This document shows, piece after piece, positions 8,849 to 17,134 of a DNA stretch of 53,276 nucleotides (the first letter of the stretch is position 1; every line of letters begins with the position of its first letter). The notes beneath the pieces were generated by a model. The model was not told the DNA's origin. It worked only from the letters and a program-made list of their open reading frames with translations, and ran no database searches. Source of the DNA: Lachnoclostridium edouardi. Lineage in GTDB: Bacteria; Bacillota; Clostridia; Lachnospirales; Lachnospiraceae. The stretch is taken from the NCBI RefSeq assembly GCF_900240245.1, contig NZ_OESQ01000001.1:1621977-1675252 (forward strand), written 5' to 3'. Position numbers and translations under genes: made by a program.

Positions 8849-9685
8849 TTATTCTCCTTCCAGCACCTGAATACTTCTCTCCACTGTTCTGTTTAAATCT
8901 GCCAAAGTTTTTTTCTGGGGAATTTCCAGGCAGATTTTCATTTCCGGGTTCTTAGAGAACTCTTTAAAAAGCTTTTTTACATGAAAATCTCCTTCTGTTT
9001 CAACAGTATCTAAAAGCTTGTGGTCCCTGGTAACCTTCAGATGATAGTAAAATATTCTGTCCTTATATTTATTATAATAAGAAATAATGTCTTCCTCCTC
9101 AGGATTCACCATAGTAGTTTCGTTTGTAGCATTAGCTGCATCCAAAGTGGCGCACATTCCCTTACAGGCTTCCATCAATTCATCCATTCCAAAATAGCTT
9201 GCTCCGTCTCCAAATAAAGGCTCCATAGAATTTTCAAAGCAAAGATTAATCCCCAACTCCCCGGCTTTCTTTACATACTGATTAATTACAGGTACTAGCC
9301 GATTAAATTCCTCTTTAGAATATCCTTTTTTTCCTGCAGCCGCTTTTGAGGCCACCAGTACCCGGCAGCAAGTTCCCCTGCCAAATAAAGCGGCTTGTTC
9401 CATACCCTTGTAAAATTTTTCATCCTCTTTAAAAACATCCTCATTATCCCAGGAATAGTGAATGCGTAAGCCTAAAGTATCCGCCAAAGCTTTCAGCCTT
9501 AAAAGCTCTTCCCTTTCCATAGTCACGCCAGCGTCTCTTAGCTCAAACCAGGAAAATCCTCTTCCCGCCGCCCAAGCGATCAGCTCTCCTAAAGTGATTT
9601 CTCCCTTTTGAATCACCTGCTTATATGTATTTCCCGCCAAACCTAAACCTGTTTTAATATTTGGATGTACTGTCAATTTTCTCAT
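8849..9685 (-). CDS. Sugar phosphate isomerase/epimerase-family TIM-barrel protein
   Basis: 278 aa, AP-endonuclease-2 / xylose-isomerase-like fold: GFSWFELRD near residue 43, CFENSMEP near 149 with a metal-type Glu, TLDAANA near 188 with a metal-type Asp, YYHLKV with His, and CLEIP near the end with the fourth acidic ligand. Such enzymes isomerise or epimerise keto/aldo sugars with a divalent metal. It lies between the PfkB kinase and the HpcH aldolase with gaps of 2 nt on each side. Likely converts the imported acidic sugar to the form used by the kinase or aldolase; specificity unknown. Confidence 0.82.
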   Translation of the reverse strand: MRKLTVHPNIKTGLGLAGNTYKQVIQKGEITLGELIAWAAGRGFSWFELRDAGVTMEREELLRLKALADTLGLRIHYSWDNEDVFKEDEKFYKGMEQAALFGRGTCCRVLVASKAAAGKKGYSKEEFNRLVPVINQYVKKAGELGINLCFENSMEPLFGDGASYFGMDELMEACKGMCATLDAANATNETTMVNPEEEDIISYYNKYKDRIFYYHLKVTRDHKLLDTVETEGDFHVKKLFKEFSKNPEMKICLEIPQKKTLADLNRTVERSIQVLEGE

Positions 9686-9687
9686 TA

Positions 9688-10671
9688 TTATCTCATCTCC
9701 ACTTTAATTTCAGGCTGAGATTTTTCTATCATTTGTTCTACCTCATGCAGGTTTGGAAGCGCCCGGCCAATAGAGCCCTGTCTTGTGACTACCAAACCGC
9801 CTGCACAGTTGCAGTACAAAGCAATTTTCTCTAAATCCCAGCCTTCCTGAATGCCGTAAACCAGCATAGAGGCAAATGTGTCTCCGGCGCCTGTAGGATC
9901 AATAGCTTTTACGTGTATACCGCCTACATACACCACCTTTTTTCCGTCGCTGAGAATCGCCCCATCTTTGTCTCTGGTAAGCGCAATGATTTTAGGGCCT
10001 TTTTGGTGAAGCTGATGAAGAATTTCTAAAGGATCTGAAAGCCCTGTAATAAAAGCAGCCTCCTCTAATGTAGGGGCAATTACATCAGCACTTTCAATAC
10101 CTTTATACAGCCGCTGTCTGGCATCCTCACTTTTCATAACCTCTTTTCTAATATTAGGATCAAAAGAGATCATAACGCCTGCTTCTTTTGCAATTCTTAC
10201 ACACTTCTCGCAGGCAGCTCTCATAGTTTCACTCAATTCTAAAAGCATACCGGAGTAATGAATAGCGCTGGCCTTTTTTATATATTCTTCGTCTATATCA
10301 TCAGGGCCAAATTTACTTCCTATGGAATTACTTCTGTAATACTCAAAGTTCCGGCCCTCTTCCAGGTTTTCTAAAAAAGCCAGGCCTATTTGCCCTTCTT
10401 TATCTTTTACTACTCTGGAAATATCCACCCCTTCTCTGTCCATAATCTGATATACAAAGTCGCTTAACGGGTCGGGGCCTATTTTTCCTATAAAAGCGGC
10501 TCTGTCGCAGATTTTTGCATTGGCGCATGCAAAAATACCTGAGGAGCCGCTGGCAGTTTTTAAAATGCTGCCTTCTTCATTTAATCTAAGTGTTGGTTCC
10601 ACTGGAATAAACTCTACCAGCAGTTCCCCTATGGAAATAATCTTTCCTCCCGGATTCTTTATTTTCAACAT
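9688..10671 (-). CDS. PfkB-family sugar kinase (2-keto-3-deoxygluconate kinase-like)
   Basis: 327 aa, full length ribokinase fold. N-terminal SIGELLVEFIP and the GSSGIFACANA segment, then the C-terminal DPTGAGDTFASML signature with the catalytic Asp and anion hole. Most similar in style to KDG kinases. Role: phosphorylates the imported acidic sugar or its keto form before aldol cleavage. It follows tctA by 15 nt and precedes the isomerase by 2 nt, so it is part of one transcript. The assignment to KDG itself is not proven. Confidence 0.85.
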   Translation of the reverse strand: MLKIKNPGGKIISIGELLVEFIPVEPTLRLNEEGSILKTASGSSGIFACANAKICDRAAFIGKIGPDPLSDFVYQIMDREGVDISRVVKDKEGQIGLAFLENLEEGRNFEYYRSNSIGSKFGPDDIDEEYIKKASAIHYSGMLLELSETMRAACEKCVRIAKEAGVMISFDPNIRKEVMKSEDARQRLYKGIESADVIAPTLEEAAFITGLSDPLEILHQLHQKGPKIIALTRDKDGAILSDGKKVVYVGGIHVKAIDPTGAGDTFASMLVYGIQEGWDLEKIALYCNCAGGLVVTRQGSIGRALPNLHEVEQMIEKSQPEIKVEMR

Positions 10672-10686
10672 TACTTTACCTTCCTG

Positions 10687-12174
10687 CTATACTTCAGCCT
10701 CTTTTTTTGTTTTCATTTTTTTCATAATTACAGGTCCTGCCAGGGCTAATACAGTGCAAGCCAAAAGTACAATAGAAATAGGACTGGCTATAAAGATTTG
10801 GTAAGAGCCTGCAGATAAGGCTAAGGATCTTCTTAAATTAGATTCAGCCATAGGACCTAAAATCAATCCTAAAATTAAAGGCGGCAGAGGAAAATCATAT
10901 TTTTTCAGGAAAAATCCTATAATACCGCAGATAAACATTACAACAACATCAAAAATAGAGTTATTCACCGCATAAGAACCTACAATAGATAACAGTATAA
11001 TGGCTACCCACACATACTGCTCCTTCAGCTTTAATAAAGCTGCGGAAGCTTTAGACGTCATCAGGCCAAAAACTAAAAACATAATATTTGCAATTACCAT
11101 CATAACCATAAGCTTGTATACAAAATCCTTACTTTCCACAAAAAGCATAGGCCCCGGCTGCATACCATACATCATTAATGAACCAATCAGCACTGCTGTT
11201 ACAGCGTCCCCCGGTATTCCCAAAGTCAGCATAGTAGTCATTGCGCCGCCGATAATTCCGTTGTTGGCCGTACATGTAACGGCCAGCCCCTCCGCAGAGC
11301 CTTTTCCGTAATTTTCTTTATCCTTTGACACTTTTTTACACTGATCCCAGCAGATAATAGAGGCAATATCGCCGCCGGCTCCCGGAATGGCTCCCACAAT
11401 TACTGAAACTAAGGCGCTGATTGTAGTTAACGGGAAGAAATCCTTTACCATTTTCCAGGTAGGAATAATTCGGCCTATTTTTTTCTTTTCCTGATCTCTT
11501 TCATCCTTTTTATTTTCATATACCTGACCTAACACTTCCGCAAAGCCAAACAAACCAATCATAACAGGCACATAGGAAATTCCCTGAAGAAGGTCCACCA
11601 TTCCAAATGTATATCTTGGATAAGCATACATAGAGTCCAAGCCTACTGTAGCAATTAAAAATCCAAAGCAGCCCATCATCACTCCCTTTAATATAGACTT
11701 TTCTGAAACGCCTATAATCATGGAGAGCCCAAAAAGGGAAAGGGCAAAATATTCTGCAGGGCCAAATTTCAAAGCAAATTTAGCAATGGGAAATGCTGCT
11801 ATCATTAAAATAACAGAGCTGATCAGTCCTCCTATTGCAGAATAAATTACATTGATTCCCAAGGCCAGTCCTGCTTCCCCTCTTTTTGTCATTGCATATC
11901 CGTCCAGGCTAGTCATAATAGAAGCAGGCGTACCCGGCGTATTTACTAAAATAGCTGAGATCCCTCCCGCCCACACTCCTGAGTTGTAAACTCCAATAAG
12001 CATTGCCAGCCCCTGAGCCGGCTTCAGCCCAAAAGTAATAGGCGTCAGAATAGAAATGGCCATTACTACAGAAAGTCCTGGCAAAGCGCCGATCAAAGCC
12101 CCTACGATCACTCCTATCAGCATAAACAGCATTACAGACGGGTCCATAATTGCTATAATCGCTTCTGTAACCAT
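10687..12174 (-). CDS. Tripartite tricarboxylate transporter permease TctA
   Basis: 495 aa with about 11-12 membrane segments. The family signature GALPGLSVVMAISIL... near residue 27 (G-x-L-P-G-L) and a second GAIPGAGGDIASII near 255 form the two pseudo-symmetric substrate loops. Large membrane subunit of a TTT carrier, which takes up carboxylates or acid sugars with a periplasmic-type binding protein and an ion gradient. Together with tctB (12188) and tctC (12643) it completes the set. Named by family; substrate unknown. Confidence 0.92.
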   Translation of the reverse strand: MVTEAIIAIMDPSVMLFMLIGVIVGALIGALPGLSVVMAISILTPITFGLKPAQGLAMLIGVYNSGVWAGGISAILVNTPGTPASIMTSLDGYAMTKRGEAGLALGINVIYSAIGGLISSVILMIAAFPIAKFALKFGPAEYFALSLFGLSMIIGVSEKSILKGVMMGCFGFLIATVGLDSMYAYPRYTFGMVDLLQGISYVPVMIGLFGFAEVLGQVYENKKDERDQEKKKIGRIIPTWKMVKDFFPLTTISALVSVIVGAIPGAGGDIASIICWDQCKKVSKDKENYGKGSAEGLAVTCTANNGIIGGAMTTMLTLGIPGDAVTAVLIGSLMMYGMQPGPMLFVESKDFVYKLMVMMVIANIMFLVFGLMTSKASAALLKLKEQYVWVAIILLSIVGSYAVNNSIFDVVVMFICGIIGFFLKKYDFPLPPLILGLILGPMAESNLRRSLALSAGSYQIFIASPISIVLLACTVLALAGPVIMKKMKTKKEAEV

Positions 12175-12187
12175 ATAGTTTTCCTCC

Positions 12188-12625
12188 TTAATTATTCAGC
12201 ATAACATTTAAAAATTCCTGGAATATGTAAAATACCAGAATTGAGCTGACAACAGCTCCAGGCGCAAAGGTTTTCATATTCTGCTTCAAAATCAGTCCAA
12301 CTAAAATCAGGTAAACGCTGCAGATAATTACAAAATGCAGGCTCCCCCAAAGCACAATAAATCCCGCTGTACATAAAGCAATCAGCGCCAGCCGTCTAAA
12401 GCCTATTTTCTGCTCCTCTGTTTCCGGTTCTGTCTTCTTCTTATCTCTTACAGCGCGGAATATAAGAATCAGATTAATTAAAATAATAATGGCGCACAAT
12501 GCCTGGGGAAATACTCCTGCCCCCGGCACGCCGTCAGACGTGCCTCCGGGGAAGGAAAATGCATTTATAAATGCCGCCGCACAGATGATCACTGCCGCTA
12601 AAGAAATTACGATTTCACCAACCAC
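12188..12625 (-). CDS. Tripartite tricarboxylate transporter small membrane subunit TctB
   Basis: 145 aa with four predicted membrane helices: segments near 1-22, 38-56, 76-98 and 110-140, separated by a charged loop (residues 57-75). Size, topology and position between the binding protein and the large permease match TctB. FPGGTSDGVPGAGVFP near the first loop is typical of the family. Gaps of 13 nt to tctA and 17 nt from tctC. Confidence 0.88.
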   Translation of the reverse strand: MVGEIVISLAAVIICAAAFINAFSFPGGTSDGVPGAGVFPQALCAIIILINLILIFRAVRDKKKTEPETEEQKIGFRRLALIALCTAGFIVLWGSLHFVIICSVYLILVGLILKQNMKTFAPGAVVSSILVFYIFQEFLNVMLNN

Positions 12626-12642
12626 AATTTTTCCTCCTCTTT

Positions 12643-13623
12643 CTATTTCTTTAATCCGGCCTCTTCAATCAGCTGATCAAAGAACTCTGTCTGCTCTTTA
12701 ATAAATTGGTCGTATTCCTCTCCCTGAAGAAATGCAGGCTCCATTCCTCTTTCTTTCATAAATTCTGCGTATTCATCAGACTCTACAGCTTCTTTTAAAG
12801 CATTTTGCAGAGCTGCTTTCACATCCTCAGGCAAGTCCTTAGGTCCTGCGAAGCCGCCCCAGTGCAGAAGCTCATAGTCAATTCCGCTTTCTTTTAAGGT
12901 AGGAGCATCCGGAAATGCCTGTGAGCGTTCCTCCCCCATGGTGGCCAGGATCTGTATTTCATTTCCCTTGGCCCCTGACATCAGCTCAATAGGAGCGCTG
13001 ACAACTGCGTCTACATGTCCTCCCATTAAAGCTGCAATACTTTTGCTGGCTCCATCAAAAGGCACATGGTTAAATGTTACTCCGGCTGCTTTTTCCAGGC
13101 CAATAGCTCCTAAGTGCCAAATAGATCCTGTACCTGCATTTCCCACTGTCAGCTCACCTGGATGAGCTTTGGCATATTCTATAAATTCTTCAACTGTAGA
13201 AAATCTTTCATCTCCCGGTTTTACAGCTAATGCTCCCACTGTTGTGTACGCCCGACCAAGTAATGTTAAATCATCCGGCTGCAGATCTGCGTATCCTAAA
13301 GATTTTAACATTACCAGCTCTAAAGGCGTATGACCGATAGTATATCCGTCCGGCTTGCTGGCCTGTACATAAGACATTCCTACTGCTCCGCTGCCCCCTG
13401 GCTTGTACTGACAAATTACCGTCTGGCCTAAAACCTTTCCCATAAGGTCCCCTGTTTCTTTAGAAACCTGATCTGACAACCCTCCCGGGCTGGCCTGTAC
13501 AATCATATTCAGCTGTGTATTGGGGAAATCAGATTTTTTTCCGCTGTCTCCCAAGCTGCTGCAGGCTGTAAGCATCAACGCGCCAAGTCCCAGAACCAAT
13601 AATTTTTTCCAAGTTTTTTTCAT
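12643..13623 (-). CDS. Tripartite tricarboxylate transporter substrate-binding lipoprotein TctC
   Basis: 326 aa from the chosen start. Lipoprotein signal: KK-rich N-terminus, hydrophobic stretch, lipobox LTAC. The mature domain has QASPGGLSDQVSKE and YKPGGSGAVG, the conserved carboxylate-binding loops of Bug/TctC proteins, and NAGTGSIWHLG. An in-frame ATG 30 codons earlier (13713) is rejected because the inner ATG has AAGGAG 8 nt upstream and starts the signal peptide. First gene of the Tct catabolic operon. Confidence 0.92.
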   Translation of the reverse strand: MKKTWKKLLVLGLGALMLTACSSLGDSGKKSDFPNTQLNMIVQASPGGLSDQVSKETGDLMGKVLGQTVICQYKPGGSGAVGMSYVQASKPDGYTIGHTPLELVMLKSLGYADLQPDDLTLLGRAYTTVGALAVKPGDERFSTVEEFIEYAKAHPGELTVGNAGTGSIWHLGAIGLEKAAGVTFNHVPFDGASKSIAALMGGHVDAVVSAPIELMSGAKGNEIQILATMGEERSQAFPDAPTLKESGIDYELLHWGGFAGPKDLPEDVKAALQNALKEAVESDEYAEFMKERGMEPAFLQGEEYDQFIKEQTEFFDQLIEEAGLKK

Positions 13624-13695
13624 AGTTTTTCTCCTTTTCCTTACCTTTTTAATAAAATGCTTTAGATAAACATTATCATAGTTCTTATTAATAAT

Positions 13696-13768
13696 ATTAA
13701 TATTTTCTTTCAAAATTGATTAATATTTTTAACAACTTCATATTATCATTATTAATATTATTTGTCAA
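13696..13768 (-). promoter_or_regulatory. tct operon promoter with three ATTAATATT repeats
   Basis: Minus strand TTGACA (13763-13768), 17-nt spacer, TAATAT (13740-13745), about 110 bp before tctC. The 9-mer ATTAATATT (plus strand) occurs at 13696-13704, 13719-13727 and 13751-13759; the last lies inside the promoter spacer. Candidate operators for the divergent LacI regulator, or simply AT-rich leader. The whole 13624-13944 divergent gap is AT-rich and holds no gene. Confidence 0.7.
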
Positions 13769-13844
13769 CCTTTGTGATATTCACTATTTTAACAAAATAT
13801 TTCCTGTGTTTTTAGTGATAATGACAGTCTTTACTCTTTTCTCA

Positions 13845-13873
13845 TTGACGTTCCCTTCATTTCATCATATAAT
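13845..13873 (+). promoter_or_regulatory. lacI promoter
   Basis: TTGACG (13845-13850), 17-nt spacer, TATAAT (13868-13873), placing the transcript start near 13880 and the regulator start at 13945. Confidence 0.75.
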
Positions 13874-13944
13874 AATTTTATTAATAATTATTACCAATTC
13901 TTTTAGCAAGAATATTTTTAGTAAATAACAATGAGGTATTTTAA

Positions 13945-15030
13945 ATGAAAAAAGTTACTTCTACAGATGTAGCCCGCTTAGCCGGCGTATCTCAATCTAC
14001 TGTTTCCATGGTTTTAAACAATAAAATAGGTCCCTCCTTCAGCGAAGAGACCAAAAATAAAGTGTTGGACGCAGCCAGACAGCTGGGATATATGCTCCCG
14101 GCCCAAAGTATTTCTGTTCCTGACAAAAACATTATAGCTGTTTTTATTCCCACTCTTTCCAACCCGTATTACACTCAGCTTACCTCCTGCATTGAAAAAT
14201 ATGCTTTATCAAAGGGGTATAAAATTCTTCTCTGTAATACATCCAGAAATAAGGAGTATGAATCCTACTACTTAGACTATTTTTCTAAAACAAAGGTGGC
14301 GGGCATTATTTTTACCTTTGTGCCCAGCTATCCGCAGATGGCAGAACAGCTGGCTCTCTCTCTCCCCATTGTTCTCATAGGAGAGAAAACAGTTGATATG
14401 ACTATTCCGTCCATAGAGCTGAATAATGTAAAGGCCGGCGTTATTATGGGAGAGCATCTTCTCTCTCTGGGCCATTTCCACTTTGCATTTCTTTCTACTC
14501 CTTTAGATAATTTAAGTCTGGCCCGGCGCCAAAGGCTGGAGGGACTTAAAATAGCTTTAAAGGAAAAAATGCCTCAGGGGTCTTTAGATATTTTTATCAG
14601 CGACCATATTGCAGAATCCGATACCACTACTTCTCCTTATGAATATGAGGTAGGCTATGGCCTGACAAAAAAAGTGCTAAGTTCCAAAAGCTCTGCCACT
14701 GCACTGATTGGCGTCAATGATATGACGGCTATCGGCATTATTGGCTGCCTTTATGACTCTGGATTTCACGTGCCTGACCACTACTCTGTATGTGGATTTG
14801 ACAATATTTTTGTCAGCGGCGTATCCATTCCTTCTATTACTACCATTGAGCATCACCTGCCTCTTAGAGGGCAGTCTGCAGTGGACTTAATTCTCAGCAG
14901 GCAGTCTGCTTCCCAACTTGGACGGTCAGCCTCCCTTATTGCGCCTCAGGTAAATAAAATTGAGTATGATCCGGAGCTTCTCATCCGCCGCTCTACAGGT
15001 CCATGCCGCTGCAGACGAGATATACAATGA
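13945..15030 (+). CDS. LacI-family transcriptional regulator with a replaced C-terminal tail
   Basis: 361 aa. N-terminal LacI helix-turn-helix: TSTDVARLAGVSQSTVSMVL and a hinge helix region to about residue 55, then a periplasmic-binding-like effector domain (IIAVFIPTLSNPYYTQL, HFAFLSTP, ALIGVNDMTAIG, VCGFDN). The natural end of the family, LLIRRSTGP, is reached at about 15003; the last ~8 residues are read out of frame from Fur-type DNA, so the true 3' end is lost. It probably controls the divergent tct operon. The domains are complete, so it is likely functional. Confidence 0.9.
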   Translation: MKKVTSTDVARLAGVSQSTVSMVLNNKIGPSFSEETKNKVLDAARQLGYMLPAQSISVPDKNIIAVFIPTLSNPYYTQLTSCIEKYALSKGYKILLCNTSRNKEYESYYLDYFSKTKVAGIIFTFVPSYPQMAEQLALSLPIVLIGEKTVDMTIPSIELNNVKAGVIMGEHLLSLGHFHFAFLSTPLDNLSLARRQRLEGLKIALKEKMPQGSLDIFISDHIAESDTTTSPYEYEVGYGLTKKVLSSKSSATALIGVNDMTAIGIIGCLYDSGFHVPDHYSVCGFDNIFVSGVSIPSITTIEHHLPLRGQSAVDLILSRQSASQLGRSASLIAPQVNKIEYDPELLIRRSTGPCRCRRDIQ

Positions 15031-15331
15031 AATTGTTAAAGAGCACAAGAATATTAGCCGGGGAACTGTATACAGGAATCTTCAGCGTCTGTGCGAAATG
15101 GGTGAGATTAAGAAAAAGGAGATCCCCGGAGGACCTGACCGTTTCGACCATCTAACCAGCGATCATTATCACATCAGGTGTACAAAATGCGACCGCGTTT
15201 TTGATGTAGATATGAAATATATAGCTGACTTAGAGAAGTCTATTGAAAACGCCCATGGATTTACATTTACAGGACATGACATTGTCTTTAAAGGTCTTTG
15301 TCCAGAATGCAAAAACAATTCAAAGGAGTAA
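14960..15331 (+). CDS. Fur/PerR-family regulator lacking its N-terminus (probably broken)
   Basis: The open frame is 123 codons from an ATG inside the lacI 3' end, but the Fur-type homology begins only at VHAAADEIY (about 15000), which lines up with PerR His37 of Bacillus subtilis. Downstream the family is intact: SRGTVYRNLQRL recognition helix, GGPDRFDHLTSDHYHIRC metal site, and two CxxC pairs (CTKC, CPEC) for the structural zinc. Missing are the first ~35 residues, i.e. the first helices of the winged-helix domain and the native start. The two usable ATGs (14960, 14966) lie in lacI and add unrelated residues. Most likely a deletion joined lacI to this gene; DNA binding is doubtful. Confidence 0.75.
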   Translation: MSMIRSFSSAALQVHAAADEIYNEIVKEHKNISRGTVYRNLQRLCEMGEIKKKEIPGGPDRFDHLTSDHYHIRCTKCDRVFDVDMKYIADLEKSIENAHGFTFTGHDIVFKGLCPECKNNSKE

Positions 15332-15426
15332 CAGAAATAACTGTACATATCTCGGAGCATTTTGTTTTGCGCCTATGCGGGGGCACAAAATACCCGTAAA
15401 TATTGCAAATAAGAGGAGAATAAAAT

Positions 15427-15990
15427 ATGAGAAGTATTACAACATTAGATCTGCAGTATGCACATAGATTTTTTGGTTTTAAGGGAGAAGCTCAGTATCT
15501 GCACGGCCATACCGGCGTTTTAACAATTGAGGTGGAAGATTCTATTGAGCCGGGAGTGAATATGGTATTCCCATGTAATGAGATTCAGAAAACTGCCTGG
15601 GAGGTTCTTAAAAACTTCGACCACGCTTTGATTCTCAGAGAAGACGATCCTCTGCTGCCTGCTATTTTAGATGTTTATGAAAAACAGGGCATCAAAGACG
15701 GCGCGCCTACAAACAAGATGAAGGGCCCTGCTTTTAAAACAGAACTGGCTACTGCATACCCGGACTGCCGTTTAGTGGTGACAAAAGAAACCCTTACTGT
15801 TGAGGGTATGATTAAGATTGTTTACGACTTGCTGAAAGATAAACTGAACATTGCAAAGCTTACATTTACCAGCGGCGTAAATGCTGCTTCTGCAGAATTT
15901 GAAACGAAAAACAAAATCGACCGCTGCCCATTATGCGGCATCGCCTTAAACGAAAACGGCGTTTGCCCTAAGTGCGGATACAAAAAATAG
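15427..15990 (+). CDS. QueD/6-pyruvoyl-tetrahydropterin synthase-like protein with C-terminal zinc ribbon
   Basis: 187 aa. The PTPS/QueD fold is shown by zinc ligands H13, H26 and H28 (YAHRFFGF ... YLHGHTG), the DH pair D65-H66 and VTKETLTVEG with the substrate-anchoring Glu. The position of the QueD catalytic Cys (four residues before HGH) is Ala22 here, with Glu21 beside it, so canonical QueD chemistry is uncertain. Residues 167-187 add CPLC and CPKC, a rubredoxin-like zinc ribbon not present in usual QueD. RBS AAGAGGAG precedes the ATG. No queC, queE or queF is nearby. Calling it a pterin or deazapurine enzyme is a family-level statement only. Confidence 0.8.
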   Translation: MRSITTLDLQYAHRFFGFKGEAQYLHGHTGVLTIEVEDSIEPGVNMVFPCNEIQKTAWEVLKNFDHALILREDDPLLPAILDVYEKQGIKDGAPTNKMKGPAFKTELATAYPDCRLVVTKETLTVEGMIKIVYDLLKDKLNIAKLTFTSGVNAASAEFETKNKIDRCPLCGIALNENGVCPKCGYKK

Positions 15991-16039
15991 GTTAAAAACA
16001 ATTTAGAGTTTCCCCAGTTGTTATAAAGTGAAACAAAAG

Positions 16040-16094
16040 GTTAGCCTTCTGATTATCATGTACACACAGATATCAGAAGGCTAACTGATTTTTT
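16040..16094. terminator. Bidirectional terminator between the QueD-like gene and the YjfF-type permease
   Basis: A 14-bp perfect stem (16040-16053 with 16072-16085) around an 18-nt loop. On the plus strand it is followed by TGATTTTTT; on the minus strand by TTTTGTTTC. It serves both convergent genes. Confidence 0.85.
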
Positions 16095-16105
16095 ACCGCA
16101 AATTT

Positions 16106-17134
16106 TTATTTCTTTTTCTTCAATGCTGCAAAAATACTTTGAAGTACAATGAAGAAGCACAGCAGCGCTGCAATAGTGATTCTTACCCACCAGGAGGATA
16201 AGGTGCCCTGGAAAGTGATAAATGCTTCTATAGTAGCTTTAATTAAAACTCCAAATAAGCTTCCGATTACGTTTCCAACACCGCCTGTAAGCAAAGTTCC
16301 TCCGATTACGGCTGAAGCTATGGCGTCCATCTCAAAGCCCTTTGCCTGCTCCACGAATCCGCCTAAGGTATTCAGACAGAACAGGATTCCGCCAAGGCTG
16401 CAGAGGAAGCCGTCTAAAATATAAGCTTTCAGTTTTACTTTCTTAACATCCAGACCCATTAAAAGCGCAGACTGCTCATTTCCTCCAATTGCATAAATAG
16501 AACGGCCGAATTTAGTATATTTCAGCATAACAAATGCTAAAATCAGCACTACTAAGGCAATTACTACTGTAGGATAAATATAAGGATAAATCATAACTCC
16601 TTTTTTATTTACATATCCCCCAAAAGGCAGATAAATTTTAAATTTGGCCCATGACAGGAAAGTAGGGTTTTCAATACTAATCATATCACGGCTGATAATA
16701 GCAGTCATACCTCTGGCAAAGAACATTCCGGCCAGGGTTACAATAAAGGGCTGGATTTTTAAATACGCCACCAAATATCCCTGAACAAATCCAAATACAA
16801 TGCCTACGCCTAAAGCAATCAGCACTGCCGGAACTGCCCCGATGCCTTTATTCTGCATCATCCAGGCCAGCAGCATACAAATCATAGCTACTACCGAACC
16901 TACGGAAATATCAATTCCTCCAGTAATCATAACAATAGTCATACCTGTTGCAATAACAATCAGTCCGGCATTAGAGATAAACAGGTTCAGGAAGTTTTGA
17001 GTTTTTGCAAATCCCTGATCCTTAAACAGGATAATACCTGTAATATACATAACAAAGAATAATCCGATTGTAAGCATCAGCAGGAAGGAATTTCCATCCA
17101 GCTTTCTGCCTGCTTTCATTCCCTTTTTACCCAT
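16106..17134 (-). CDS. yjfF: Sugar ABC transporter permease, YjfF type
   Basis: 342 aa, about 9-10 membrane segments, BPD_transp_2 (RbsC/AraH) family. Contains MITGGIDISVGSVVA and the GGNEQSALLMGLDVKKVKL cytoplasmic coupling region, and SAVIGGTLLTGGVGNVIGS near the end. Second of two permeases downstream of a YtfQ-like binding protein and YtfR-like ATPase, the same order as the Escherichia coli galactofuranose importer. The two permeases are adjacent with no gap. Symbol given by synteny and family; the sugar could be Galf or an arabinofuranose. Confidence 0.85.
   Translation of the reverse strand: MGKKGMKAGRKLDGNSFLLMLTIGLFFVMYITGIILFKDQGFAKTQNFLNLFISNAGLIVIATGMTIVMITGGIDISVGSVVAMICMLLAWMMQNKGIGAVPAVLIALGVGIVFGFVQGYLVAYLKIQPFIVTLAGMFFARGMTAIISRDMISIENPTFLSWAKFKIYLPFGGYVNKKGVMIYPYIYPTVVIALVVLILAFVMLKYTKFGRSIYAIGGNEQSALLMGLDVKKVKLKAYILDGFLCSLGGILFCLNTLGGFVEQAKGFEMDAIASAVIGGTLLTGGVGNVIGSLFGVLIKATIEAFITFQGTLSSWWVRITIAALLCFFIVLQSIFAALKKKK

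Noticed and set aside
15332..15426. PreQ1-type riboswitch before the QueD-like gene
   Set aside because: ATTTTGT/ACAAAAT can pair here, but no preQ1 core motif is visible; insufficient evidence for a regulatory RNA.
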